Positions 7,601 through 15,434 of a DNA stretch of 37,255 nt are shown one piece after another. The stretch comes from CAYLJV01 sp964554215. GTDB taxonomy: Archaea > Hadarchaeota > Hadarchaeia > Hadarchaeales > JAGGTB01. Numbering within the stretch: position 1 is the stretch's first letter; the number at the start of each line of letters is the position of its first letter. The translations under genes were made by a program, and so were the position numbers. The notes under the pieces were generated by a model that saw only the letters and a list, made by a program, of their open reading frames with translations, was not told where the DNA came from and ran no database searches. The stretch is from positions 1 to 37,255 of the forward strand of contig CAZKND010000003.1 of the NCBI GenBank assembly GCA_964554215.1. Reading direction: 5' to 3'.

Positions 7601-8119
7601 TTATGGATTTTCATCTGGAATAAACTCTTTCTGCTTTTTAACTATCTCTGTACTATTATCGGCTTTAGAATATGCCTCTAAAGGCTTTTCATTCATTTCG
7701 AAAAAGGTGGATCCCCAATTGAAACCTTCAAGTAACTGTTCTCCCTGCTCTTTTTCCCCTAAAATGTACAGAGCACCTGCCAAAGCTTCCACTGTGCTCA
7801 ACTTGGTTGGTTTTCCAAAATTAACCGGATTGGCCGCCACAAGATATGGCAGGCTTCTATGCTTAGCTTTCGATTTTATCTTCTCAATTTTATCAATCTC
7901 CTCCCATGAACAGTCAAAAGCCACCAATCCCTCATTTTTCGCATCTTCAGCATCTTTTTTAGATAACGCCTTTTCAGAAAAAGGATTCAGCAAAATCGCA
8001 AATTTAGGAAGTTCTTCAATGGATTCAAATAATTCCACGTCACCTTGCCTTTCCATCTTCAAAGCCGTGCATTTTTCAGGATCACAATCGTCTTCATGAT
8101 ATACCTTTAAATCTACCAT
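7601..8119 (-). CDS. tsr3: Tsr3 16S rRNA aminocarboxypropyltransferase (DUF367)
   Basis: Tsr3 transfers the 3-amino-3-carboxypropyl group of S-adenosylmethionine to a hypermodified nucleotide of small-subunit rRNA (m1acp3-pseudouridine in eukaryotes, an acp3-modified base in archaea). Family segments are all present: DCDPEKCTALKM (11-22), the FDCSWEE segment, the RSLPYLVAANPVNFG core, KLSTVEALAGAL, and FNWGSTFFEMN. The 172-residue length fits archaeal members. A GGAGG ribosome site precedes the ATG by about 7 bases. It heads a two-gene unit with secG and converges with the Fap7-like gene, a second small-subunit biogenesis factor. Confidence 0.93.
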   Translation of the reverse strand: MVDLKVYHEDDCDPEKCTALKMERQGDVELFESIEELPKFAILLNPFSEKALSKKDAEDAKNEGLVAFDCSWEEIDKIEKIKSKAKHRSLPYLVAANPVNFGKPTKLSTVEALAGALYILGEKEQGEQLLEGFNWGSTFFEMNEKPLEAYSKADNSTEIVKKQKEFIPDENP

Positions 8120-8254
8120 CTAATTCCTCCAAATCTGTCTCATATCTTTATTGATATTCTCTATTAAGAAGTTGGCCAAAAAAATTAAAAAATAAAAGTA
8201 AAATCACTGTCGAAATCAATATTTCTTTAACCTAAGAATCCTTACTGAAAACGT

Positions 8255-9373
8255 ATGTCAACTAGAATTTTCAAAAATGCGATAATTTTCGAAGGTAAGA
8301 ATCTCGAAAAAAAGACGGGATATCTAAAGATTCAAAATGGTAAAATCAAGGAAATAAAATCAGGAAAACCGCCAAAAGAAGGAATTGATTTGAATAAGAG
8401 CTTTATTCTACCACCTTTAATCAACTCTCATACTCATCTTGGGGACTCGGTTGCTAAATCCATATATGAAGGAAAAAAACAGAGCGACGTAGTGGGAAGA
8501 GAAGGAGAAAAGTTCACCAAACTAAGAAATGCTTCAGATTATGAAAAAATAAGATCTATGAAGAACGAGATAGAAGAAATGAAAAGGTCTGGAACGCTAA
8601 CACACATAGATTTCAGAGAAGGGGGACTTGAAGGAGTAAAACTTTTGAAAAAAGCTCAAAGCAATAAAGTAAATTCAGTGATTCTAAGTCGCCCAAAAGA
8701 AAGCACAGATTACAAAACTCTAATAGACAAGTCTGACGGCATTGGATTTCCTTCCTTAAATTCATACCCTCAAGAAGAGATAACAAAAATTTCAGAAATG
8801 GCTAACGAAAAAAATAAACTTCTGTCATTTCACGTCTCTGAAACGGAAAAAGCTAGGGAGAATTCTTTGAAAAAACATGGAAAATCAGAAATTGAAAAAT
8901 CCTTAGAATACAATCCTTCTTTTCTAATACACGGAACACATGCATCTAAAGAAGACCTCAATCTACTGGCTGAAGAAGAAAAACCTCTAGTTATGTGTCC
9001 TAAAGCTAATTGCCTGCTAAACGATGGCATACCACCTATCAAGGAAGCTCTGGATTCAAATGTCGAATTGTTTTTAGGTACAGACAATGTATCCGTGAAT
9101 CCTCCAAATATATTTAGAGAATTATCCTTTGCCTGGAGCATATTAAGAGCAAAATCGAGTCAAACAGGTTCTAAAGAGGCTAAAGAACTCTTAAAATCCG
9201 TAACTACTAATCCAATGGAAGCTATCGATTCCCCTCTGAAACCAATTAGCGAAGGGAATAAAGCAAGTTTCATCATTCTTTCCAGAAAGAACAATCTTAG
9301 AAAAATCAACAATCCCTATGTTGGAATAGTAAATCGCGCAAGAGCAGATAACATTTCCGGAGTAGTCTCCTGA
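8255..9373 (+). CDS. amidohydrolase-superfamily metal hydrolase (COG0402-like)
   Basis: This 372-residue TIM-barrel hydrolase resembles the cytosine/S-adenosylhomocysteine/methylthioadenosine deaminase group. The metal and catalytic positions can be read: H59 and H61 (SHTHLGD), H193 (SFHVSE), H226 (IHGTHA) and D277 (LGTDNVSVNPP). An N-terminal beta-rich segment (FKNAIIFEGK) and a C-terminal one (ASFIILSRKNN) form the usual composite beta sandwich. It is somewhat shorter than bacterial chlorohydrolases. A deaminase acting on a nucleoside or pterin-like substrate is plausible, but the substrate cannot be told from sequence. It is monocistronic, directly upstream of the glyS leader. Confidence 0.85.
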   Translation: MSTRIFKNAIIFEGKNLEKKTGYLKIQNGKIKEIKSGKPPKEGIDLNKSFILPPLINSHTHLGDSVAKSIYEGKKQSDVVGREGEKFTKLRNASDYEKIRSMKNEIEEMKRSGTLTHIDFREGGLEGVKLLKKAQSNKVNSVILSRPKESTDYKTLIDKSDGIGFPSLNSYPQEEITKISEMANEKNKLLSFHVSETEKARENSLKKHGKSEIEKSLEYNPSFLIHGTHASKEDLNLLAEEEKPLVMCPKANCLLNDGIPPIKEALDSNVELFLGTDNVSVNPPNIFRELSFAWSILRAKSSQTGSKEAKELLKSVTTNPMEAIDSPLKPISEGNKASFIILSRKNNLRKINNPYVGIVNRARADNISGVVS

Positions 9374-9397
9374 AAATTCAGAGCTGATCAGAGAAAC

Positions 9398-9407
9398 AAA
9401 TTAAAAT
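9398..9407 (+). promoter_or_regulatory. putative TATA box of the glyS transcript
   Basis: AAATTAAAAT is centred about 25 bases before the ATG at 9428, the distance expected if transcription begins at or next to that ATG. Confidence 0.4.
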
Positions 9408-9427
9408 TCGATTAACAGTCCTAACCA

Positions 9428-9523
9428 ATGTCTACAAAAAGAATTAATAGATATAGAAAGAGGAAGTATACTGAAATCATAAAAGAAAAGTCGAAACAAG
9501 TAATCTATAGGAGAAGAAAATGA
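9428..9523 (+). CDS. 31-residue basic upstream ORF overlapping glyS
   Basis: This short frame encodes 31 residues, of which 14 are Lys or Arg and only two are acidic (start MSTKRINRYRKRKY, end VIYRRRK), in sharp contrast to the acidic proteins around it. Its TGA overlaps the glyS ATG as ATGA, a classic translational-coupling arrangement, and the glyS ribosome site AGGAG (9507-9511) lies inside it. No ribosome site precedes its own ATG, but a TATA-like box at about -25 would make the transcript leaderless and the ATG usable. It could be a leader peptide, a tiny RNA-binding protein, or chance in an A-rich leader. Confidence 0.35.
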   Translation: MSTKRINRYRKRKYTEIIKEKSKQVIYRRRK

Positions 9524-11061
9524 GCGAGAACGAATCGAAAAACAAATACGAAAGGGTAATGGAATTAGCAAAGAAGAGAGGTTTCATTTGGCCCTCTTTT
9601 GAAATCTATGGTGGCGCAGCTGGATTCTATGATTTAGGACCGAAGGGCGCACCCCTAAAAGAGAAGTTAATGAAGAAGTGGCGAGATTTCTACATGGTAA
9701 AGGAAGGTTGCTTAGAGTTAGATTCACCAAACATATTTACAGAGGACATGTTGAAAGCGAGTGGACATGTAAATCACTTTACCGACGTAATGATTGAGTG
9801 TTCCAGATGTGAAGAAACCTATGAGGTAACGAATCTAATCAAAGAATTCACGGGTGAAGACCTAGAAGGTCAAAGTAAAGAGAAAATGCAAGAGAAAATA
9901 GAGAGTGAAAGAATAAAGTGCCCTAAGTGTGGTGGAAGTTTACAAAATATTCATGATTTTAACACTATGTTTCCTACCGGAATAGGACCCAAACAAGACA
10001 GTCCTGCTTATCTTCGGCCTGAAACCGCGCAATCTATTTTTGCTGATTTTAACAGGCTCAAAAGAATGGCTAGAAAAAAACTTCCTTTCGGAGTTGCACA
10101 AACAGGAAGAGGTTACAGAAACGAAATCTCTCCCAGAAATGGCATGATTCGGCTCCGTGAATTCACAATGGCGGAGGCTGAAATATTTTATGATCCGGAA
10201 TCCCCAGAACATCCTAAATTTGATAGAGTTAAAGGCGAAATGTTGAGGTTATGGCCTTCGAATTATCAAGAGGATGATAATCAAGAATATATTGAAATTC
10301 CAGTGGAAGATGCGGTGAAAGAAGAGTTGATATACAACGAACTGCTCGCTTATCATATGGCTTTTGCTAAAAGGTTCCTGCTATCCATTGGCATCCCTGA
10401 AAGCGAAATAAGATTAAGAGAACAGGTTCCTGGAGAATTGGCCCATTACTCTGATGAAACTTGGGACTTAGAAGTAAGAACTGAGGACTTTGGTTGGGTG
10501 GAAGTAGCTGGAATGGCATATAGATCAGACTATGACTTAACGCAGCATGACGAATACTCCAACACAGACATGTCTTTATATTTCCAAGATGAAGGCGAGG
10601 AAGAAGGAAAGAAACTGATACCTCACGTTGTGGAACCTTCTTTTGGAATGGATCGAGTTTTGTATTGTATGATGGAGCATTCCTTTGAAGAGACGGACAA
10701 TGGTAGTCGTTTCAGATTCAAAAAGAATCTAGCGCCCATTGATGCTAAAGTATTCCCACTAATCACGGACGATGGGTTGCCTGAAAAAAGTAGAAAAGTT
10801 CTTGAAAGATTGAAGGAGTTTTCCATCCTTGCTAGATACGACGATTCAGGGAGCATCGGGAGAAGATATGCAAGGGCCGATGAAATTGGTGTTCCTTATT
10901 GCATTACAGTTGACCACCAAACACTTGAAGATTCAACTGTCACAATTAGAGATAGAGACACAACAGACCAAATACGAGTTAAAACAGAAAAACTTCCTCA
11001 AATTATCAAAGATTTACTTGAGGATCGAGTTGAATTTGAAGAATCCGGAGAAAAAGTCTAA
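9520..11061 (+). CDS. glyS: glycyl-tRNA synthetase, archaeal/eukaryotic type
   Basis: This class II synthetase (alpha2 type) charges tRNA-Gly. The 513 residues include the N-terminal core GFIWPSFEIYGG, an inserted zinc site with two CxxC pairs (C94/C97 and C134/C137), RPETAQSIF (166-174), motif 2 around GRGYRNEISPR (196-206) with RLREFTMAEAE, motif 3 EPSFGMDRVL, and a C-terminal anticodon-binding domain (about 390-505). The AGGAG ribosome site lies 8 bases before the ATG, inside the preceding small ORF. It is probably the main product of that transcript. Confidence 0.97.
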   Translation: MSENESKNKYERVMELAKKRGFIWPSFEIYGGAAGFYDLGPKGAPLKEKLMKKWRDFYMVKEGCLELDSPNIFTEDMLKASGHVNHFTDVMIECSRCEETYEVTNLIKEFTGEDLEGQSKEKMQEKIESERIKCPKCGGSLQNIHDFNTMFPTGIGPKQDSPAYLRPETAQSIFADFNRLKRMARKKLPFGVAQTGRGYRNEISPRNGMIRLREFTMAEAEIFYDPESPEHPKFDRVKGEMLRLWPSNYQEDDNQEYIEIPVEDAVKEELIYNELLAYHMAFAKRFLLSIGIPESEIRLREQVPGELAHYSDETWDLEVRTEDFGWVEVAGMAYRSDYDLTQHDEYSNTDMSLYFQDEGEEEGKKLIPHVVEPSFGMDRVLYCMMEHSFEETDNGSRFRFKKNLAPIDAKVFPLITDDGLPEKSRKVLERLKEFSILARYDDSGSIGRRYARADEIGVPYCITVDHQTLEDSTVTIRDRDTTDQIRVKTEKLPQIIKDLLEDRVEFEESGEKV

Positions 11062-11098
11062 TTTATCTCCATCTTTTCTTTAAGGACAGTTAAAGAGA

Positions 11099-12043
11099 CT
11101 AGAAAACCAAAATAATCATTATTGGTAAAGCTACAAAGAGAGAAATTACTGTTAAATAGAATACAATAGATCCATAAGACTCTATATCTAAACCAAACCT
11201 TTCAGCAATTATAATATTAAAAACCCCAGGAGGCATGATGGATAAGATCAAAGCTACATAAGCGATATTTTCTGCGTAGTTCAATAGTCCTAAAGCTAAA
11301 ATCATCCCCCATGTTATTAGAGGGCCAATAATTAACCTGAGTACTCCTATTTCTAAAATCTTCGAAAAATGCTTGCGAAACCTCCCAATCTCCATTTTAT
11401 AACCAGCCGCAAGGACCATCAAAAACGATGCCACATTTGCAAACTCGTTGTAAATTGCTTTAGCTGTGGTATGAAATGGAGGAAGAACAGGAAATATCTG
11501 GAATAGCATAGCCACGATTAAAGCAAAAAAAGCCGGGAAAGAAAGGATTTCAACAAATACTTCTTTAATAGTAGCTTTTTCACCTGCACTGCTTTTCGCT
11601 AATATTAGACTTATAGGTAAATGAATTACCCCAACAGAAACGGCATAAAGGGAAGCATACCCTAAAACACCAGGTTGCTGACCTAAAACTGACTGAACAA
11701 CTGCCAATCCCAAAAAAGTATAGTTCATAAAAGCAGCATTTATGAAAATCTCGGTACTATCCTCCCTATTCAGACCCCTCAGATATGTGCCTAACGCCGT
11801 AATCAAAGCAGTTATTCCCACACATATAAGAGCAAGAACTACAATGCTACTTCCTAACGTCAACTCGGGAGGTCCGTTTATAGCGATAGCTCCAAAAACT
11901 AACGCTGGTAAGATTATAAAAACTACACCTTTATAGAGCTTCTCGAAGAACTTCTCAAGCAAGCTATATTTTTTACAGAATATTCCTACTGTTAGCGGAA
12001 CAAGAATCAATAACGCAGGTCGAACCAAGTTAGTAAATACCAT
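11099..12043 (-). CDS. AEC-family (auxin efflux carrier-like) transporter
   Basis: This 314-residue integral membrane protein has about ten hydrophobic helices in two halves separated by a more polar stretch near residues 145-165. It matches the AEC family, whose bacterial members export or import malate, malonate and other organic acids. The substrate is unknown here. AGGATGGAT precedes the ATG. It follows the DUF1667 gene by 90 bases on the same strand, so it might be read from the glycerol-oxidation operon, but a separate promoter in that gap is equally possible. It converges with glyS. Confidence 0.85.
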   Translation of the reverse strand: MVFTNLVRPALLILVPLTVGIFCKKYSLLEKFFEKLYKGVVFIILPALVFGAIAINGPPELTLGSSIVVLALICVGITALITALGTYLRGLNREDSTEIFINAAFMNYTFLGLAVVQSVLGQQPGVLGYASLYAVSVGVIHLPISLILAKSSAGEKATIKEVFVEILSFPAFFALIVAMLFQIFPVLPPFHTTAKAIYNEFANVASFLMVLAAGYKMEIGRFRKHFSKILEIGVLRLIIGPLITWGMILALGLLNYAENIAYVALILSIMPPGVFNIIIAERFGLDIESYGSIVFYLTVISLFVALPIMIILVF

Positions 12044-12133
12044 TTATATCCATCCTAATAATTTATCTTAGTTTTAACAATCGGTTCCTACCTTCACTTT
12101 TCTAATAATATTTAACCGCTGTCTTATGAAACA

Positions 12134-12493
12134 TTACTTCGCTGGTCTAGTTGCTATTATTTTAGCATCTGTTCCGGCCACATCTTCCTCCAATATCTCT
12201 CCAATCTCTACTGGTGAATCCACTTCTATATCGGATATATCCTTCATCACATCTTCGATTTTATCTTTTGGAACAGGTCTATCTGTTTTAACAGTGATAG
12301 TAGGCATTTCACATTCCTCACACCTAACTACACTCATAACAGTCCTATTAGGACACTTTATTTCCTCTATCGCGTACTCCTCTCCATTTGGACAAGCATA
12401 TCCTCTAACATCTTGGATTTCATCATCTTCAATGTCTACCTGTACCTTACAACCTCTCGGACACATAATACAGGTTATTTCCTCAGTTTCCAT
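12134..12493 (-). CDS. DUF1667 cysteine-rich redox partner protein
   Basis: The 119-residue protein has seven cysteines: C8, C11 and C15 in CIMCPRGC, then C34, C47, C58 and C61 (CEEC), which suggest an iron-sulfur cluster or zinc site. DUF1667 genes are regularly found next to GlpA-like and FAD/NAD-dependent oxidoreductases in anaerobes, where the protein is assumed to be a small electron-transfer or structural subunit. Here it begins 2 bases after the stop of the oxidoreductase, so it is third in the glpA-like operon. It may take the place of GlpC, which is absent, but this is inference. Confidence 0.88.
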   Translation of the reverse strand: METEEITCIMCPRGCKVQVDIEDDEIQDVRGYACPNGEEYAIEEIKCPNRTVMSVVRCEECEMPTITVKTDRPVPKDKIEDVMKDISDIEVDSPVEIGEILEEDVAGTDAKIIATRPAK

Positions 12494-12495
12494 AA

Positions 12496-13746
12496 CTATC
12501 TGTACACCTTCAAAGTAAGTTGATTTTCACAATCTTGAAGATCTTCCTCTTCAAGTTCAATATTAATCATTTCTCCAGGATTAACTGACTCACCTTCAAT
12601 CTCATAGTCAATTTCATCAAAACCTATTTTCACCTGAGGTTCCGGTCTTTTAACACGAGCATATAGAGTCACATCCTTATTTCCGCTAATGTAATGTGGG
12701 GCCACCAACCGAATATTTCTACCTTTTTTCAACTCTATCCAGTCTTCTGAAGGAATACCCTCACTCTCACCTTCCATGAACTTCATAACTCCTTCAGCCG
12801 CCAACTCTCCCTGATCCGCTACAAAATCAACATAATCGTTAATGGTCAAAGCGTTCCCCGCCACAAAAATTCCAGGAATATTGGTCTCCAAATACTCGTT
12901 CACCACAGGTCCATTAGTAGAATCATCTCTCAAAACTCCAAGTTCTTCGAGCTTCTTTATGTACGGTATCAATCCCGTGGCCAAAACTACCGAATCACAT
13001 TCAATCTCTTCTTCAGTATCAGGTATCGGTTGGAGATCATCATCAACTTCAACTGTTCTAACTTTCTCAACGCGTTGGTTGCCAATAATCTCCTTGACCG
13101 CCTTCTGTGAATACAAAGGAATATCAAAATCTCGAAGGCACTGCGCAACATTTCTAGTCAATCCACCCGGATAAGGAAGCATTTCCATGACTCCTTTCAC
13201 CTCTGCTCCTTCTAGAGCAAAACGCCTCGCCATAATCAGTCCAACATCACCCGACCCTACTATCACAATTTTTTTCCCTGGCAAAACTCCGTAGATATCC
13301 ATTAGAGTCTGTGTCTCCCCTGCAGTGAAAACTCCACTCACTCTATCTCCAGTAATCCCGGTTTCGTAAACATGTCTCTCCCTCGCACCTGCTGCATAAA
13401 TAATGGTCGAGGTCTCTATTTCAGAGATTCCATCCTCCGTTATAACTCTGACTTCCTTATCAAAATTAGAAGATTGATTTATCTCCGCAACATGAGCACT
13501 TGTCACGTAGTCAACATCCTCCTCTTCAACTCTATCGATTAACCTGTGAGAAAATTCCGGTCCAGTCAACTCCTCGTCAAAATAAAAGTTCCCGAATCCA
13601 GGATGGGCACATTGAATCGGGATCCCACCCAAATACTCATTGTTTTCAATGATAAGAGTCTCAATACCTTCCTCTTGAGTCTTACCACCAGCAGCCAGCC
13701 CAGCTGGCCCCCCTCCTATAATTACAGTGTCATAACTATCCTTCAT
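12496..13746 (-). CDS. FAD/NAD(P)-dependent oxidoreductase, second subunit of glycerol-3-phosphate dehydrogenase-like complex
   Basis: The 416-residue flavoprotein has an FAD-binding Rossmann motif GGGPAG (11-16), a second nucleotide-binding motif VGSGDVG (163-169), and the FAD-contacting IFVAGNALT segment near 290-300. It resembles the pyridine nucleotide-disulfide reductase fold of opine/sarcosine oxidase A subunits rather than E. coli GlpB, although it occupies the GlpB position. Its ATG overlaps the stop of the glpA-like gene (ATGA), with GAGGATAA before it, showing tight coupling. It may pass electrons between the GlpA flavin and NAD(P) or another acceptor. A C-terminal beta-rich stretch (about 345-416) is of unknown role. 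Confidence 0.85.
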   Translation of the reverse strand: MKDSYDTVIIGGGPAGLAAGGKTQEEGIETLIIENNEYLGGIPIQCAHPGFGNFYFDEELTGPEFSHRLIDRVEEEDVDYVTSAHVAEINQSSNFDKEVRVITEDGISEIETSTIIYAAGARERHVYETGITGDRVSGVFTAGETQTLMDIYGVLPGKKIVIVGSGDVGLIMARRFALEGAEVKGVMEMLPYPGGLTRNVAQCLRDFDIPLYSQKAVKEIIGNQRVEKVRTVEVDDDLQPIPDTEEEIECDSVVLATGLIPYIKKLEELGVLRDDSTNGPVVNEYLETNIPGIFVAGNALTINDYVDFVADQGELAAEGVMKFMEGESEGIPSEDWIELKKGRNIRLVAPHYISGNKDVTLYARVKRPEPQVKIGFDEIDYEIEGESVNPGEMINIELEEEDLQDCENQLTLKVYR

Positions 13747-15239
13747 TTATCCTCTGAATCCTCCTGTAAATCTTTAACATCCCCTAAACCGTATTCGGAA
13801 TTCGGTCCGTTTAGCGGAATATCCCAAATTGGCTTGTCTGTCTTTTCAGATAATATCCTCGCAAGTCTAACACGGCAAAACGAACCTTGACAGAAACCGA
13901 ACATAGCGAGAGTACGAAATTTTACACCATCAAGAGTTTTATTCTCAATACCAATCTTGTCCATTCTTTTAATAGCCTCATTAATCTCAGCTTTAGTTAC
14001 CTCCTTACATAAGCAGACCACATTGCCGTAATTAGAATCTTTATCAATCAAATTCCTCTGTTCTTGAAGAGAACACTCGGAAAACCTCTTAATACTTTTT
14101 CTATTCGGATTCCAATTATCCTTCTCAACAAATTCCAACCCTACCTTTTTCTGAAGAAGTTCATTTTTTACATAATTAGCTATAGCAGGGGCAGACGCTA
14201 GCCCAGGCGATCTAATGCCTGCAACATTAACAAACCCTCTAGGAGAATCATAAGCCTCAATCTTCCATTTACCCTCAGGTGGTTCCGGTCTCAGTCCGCT
14301 GAAAGTTTTAGCAACTCCCTTTTTCGGCGGTAAATCCTCAAGAAGCTTTTCGGACCATTCCCAAACATAATCCAAACCAGATTCGGTGGTCGACTTATCA
14401 TCTTTCTTATCTTTAGGCAAATTTTCAGCCGTAGGTCCAAGCATTAAATTTCCTTCCACCGTCTTGTTTGCAAAAACTCCTTTTGTTTTGGCAGTTGGAG
14501 TAGGATGAACAACTTTATCCACTTTTGGAGTGGCATCTTCATCAAAAAGATAGTATTCTCCCTTTCTAGGATAAACTTCAAAATCGTCAATGCCGGCCAT
14601 CTCTGATATCTCGTCAGCAAACAATCCTGCCGCATTTATAAGCGTATCAACTTCCATAAAACCCTCAGAAGTTTCAATCCCTTCAATTTCTTCATCCTCA
14701 ACTTTAACGTCCTTTACCTCTGTACCCATATGAGTAGAAACACCATTATCCACAGCATTTTCAACCAAACCTATGACAGCTTCCCATGGTTCAATCAAAC
14801 CTGCTGTTGGAGCCCATAGTGCCCCCTCAACATCCGAAGTAACGTTAGGCTCTAATGACTTCGTTCTATCCCCATCAATAATTCTAAGACCCGGCACACC
14901 ATTCTCTTTTCCAATATTCAAGTACTTTTTTAAAACATCAAAATCGTCTTCCTGAGTTGCCACCATCAATTCACCAGGCCACCTCACAGGGATATCGAGT
15001 TCTTTGACCCAATTATGCCATATCTGATTACCTTGAACACAAAGTTCGGCTCGCAAAGGGTACTCTTCAGGATCATCCTCATGTCCCGGATGGATAATTC
15101 CCGTATTGGCTTTCGAAGCCCCCCATCCAACATCCGGCTCTTTTTCTATCAAGTGAATTTCAAAATCTTTGTATTTGCTTAAAACTCTAGCAATAGCGCT
15201 TCCTGTAATGCCGGCCCCCACTATGGCAATTTTCTCCAT
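13743..15239 (-). CDS. glpA: GlpA-like FAD-dependent glycerol-3-phosphate dehydrogenase with BFD-like [2Fe-2S] domain
   Basis: The 498-residue protein probably oxidises sn-glycerol-3-phosphate to DHAP. It has a DAO-type FAD domain (VGAGITGSA at 7-15; GWGASKANTGIIHPGH near the active site) and a C-terminal BFD-like domain whose cluster cysteines are visible as CLC (C409, C411) and CQGSFC (C450, C455). A GGTGA ribosome site precedes the ATG. It is first in the operon with the FAD/NAD oxidoreductase and DUF1667 genes, and divergent from glpK 195 bases away. No GlpC-type membrane anchor is nearby, so the complex may be soluble. A related 2-hydroxy-acid oxidase is the main alternative; the glpK neighbour favours GlpA. 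Confidence 0.9.
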   Translation of the reverse strand: MEKIAIVGAGITGSAIARVLSKYKDFEIHLIEKEPDVGWGASKANTGIIHPGHEDDPEEYPLRAELCVQGNQIWHNWVKELDIPVRWPGELMVATQEDDFDVLKKYLNIGKENGVPGLRIIDGDRTKSLEPNVTSDVEGALWAPTAGLIEPWEAVIGLVENAVDNGVSTHMGTEVKDVKVEDEEIEGIETSEGFMEVDTLINAAGLFADEISEMAGIDDFEVYPRKGEYYLFDEDATPKVDKVVHPTPTAKTKGVFANKTVEGNLMLGPTAENLPKDKKDDKSTTESGLDYVWEWSEKLLEDLPPKKGVAKTFSGLRPEPPEGKWKIEAYDSPRGFVNVAGIRSPGLASAPAIANYVKNELLQKKVGLEFVEKDNWNPNRKSIKRFSECSLQEQRNLIDKDSNYGNVVCLCKEVTKAEINEAIKRMDKIGIENKTLDGVKFRTLAMFGFCQGSFCRVRLARILSEKTDKPIWDIPLNGPNSEYGLGDVKDLQEDSEDK

Positions 15240-15434
15240 TGGTTCACCAACTTGATGAATTTTTGATTTTATCGAATTTAAAGATACACCACCCTTAATA
15301 GTCCGGAATTTTTTATCCGTTACTCAAGTTAAAAAGTCTAAAAGAAAGTTCAGGTTGAGCTAAAACAAGCGAATTCCATTAAAATTATTTAGTACTGATT
15401 CCAACTTTATTCAACAGGATCTTAGGTCGATTCT
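15240..15434. promoter_or_regulatory. divergent promoter region glpA-like operon / glpK
   Basis: This 195-base gap separates two divergent glycerol genes. TTTAAAGATA (about 15279-15288) may serve the minus-strand operon and TTAAAATTATTTAG (about 15378-15391) may serve glpK, whose ribosome site AGGTCGAT lies just before its ATG. No regulator gene is adjacent and I see no long palindrome, so the control mechanism is open. Confidence 0.4.

Noticed and set aside
7457..8099. Two long plus-strand frames opposite tsr3 and secG
   Set aside because: They are antisense to two clearly recognised genes, are rich in Ser/Phe/Leu as expected for complement frames of acidic proteins, and lack ribosome sites.
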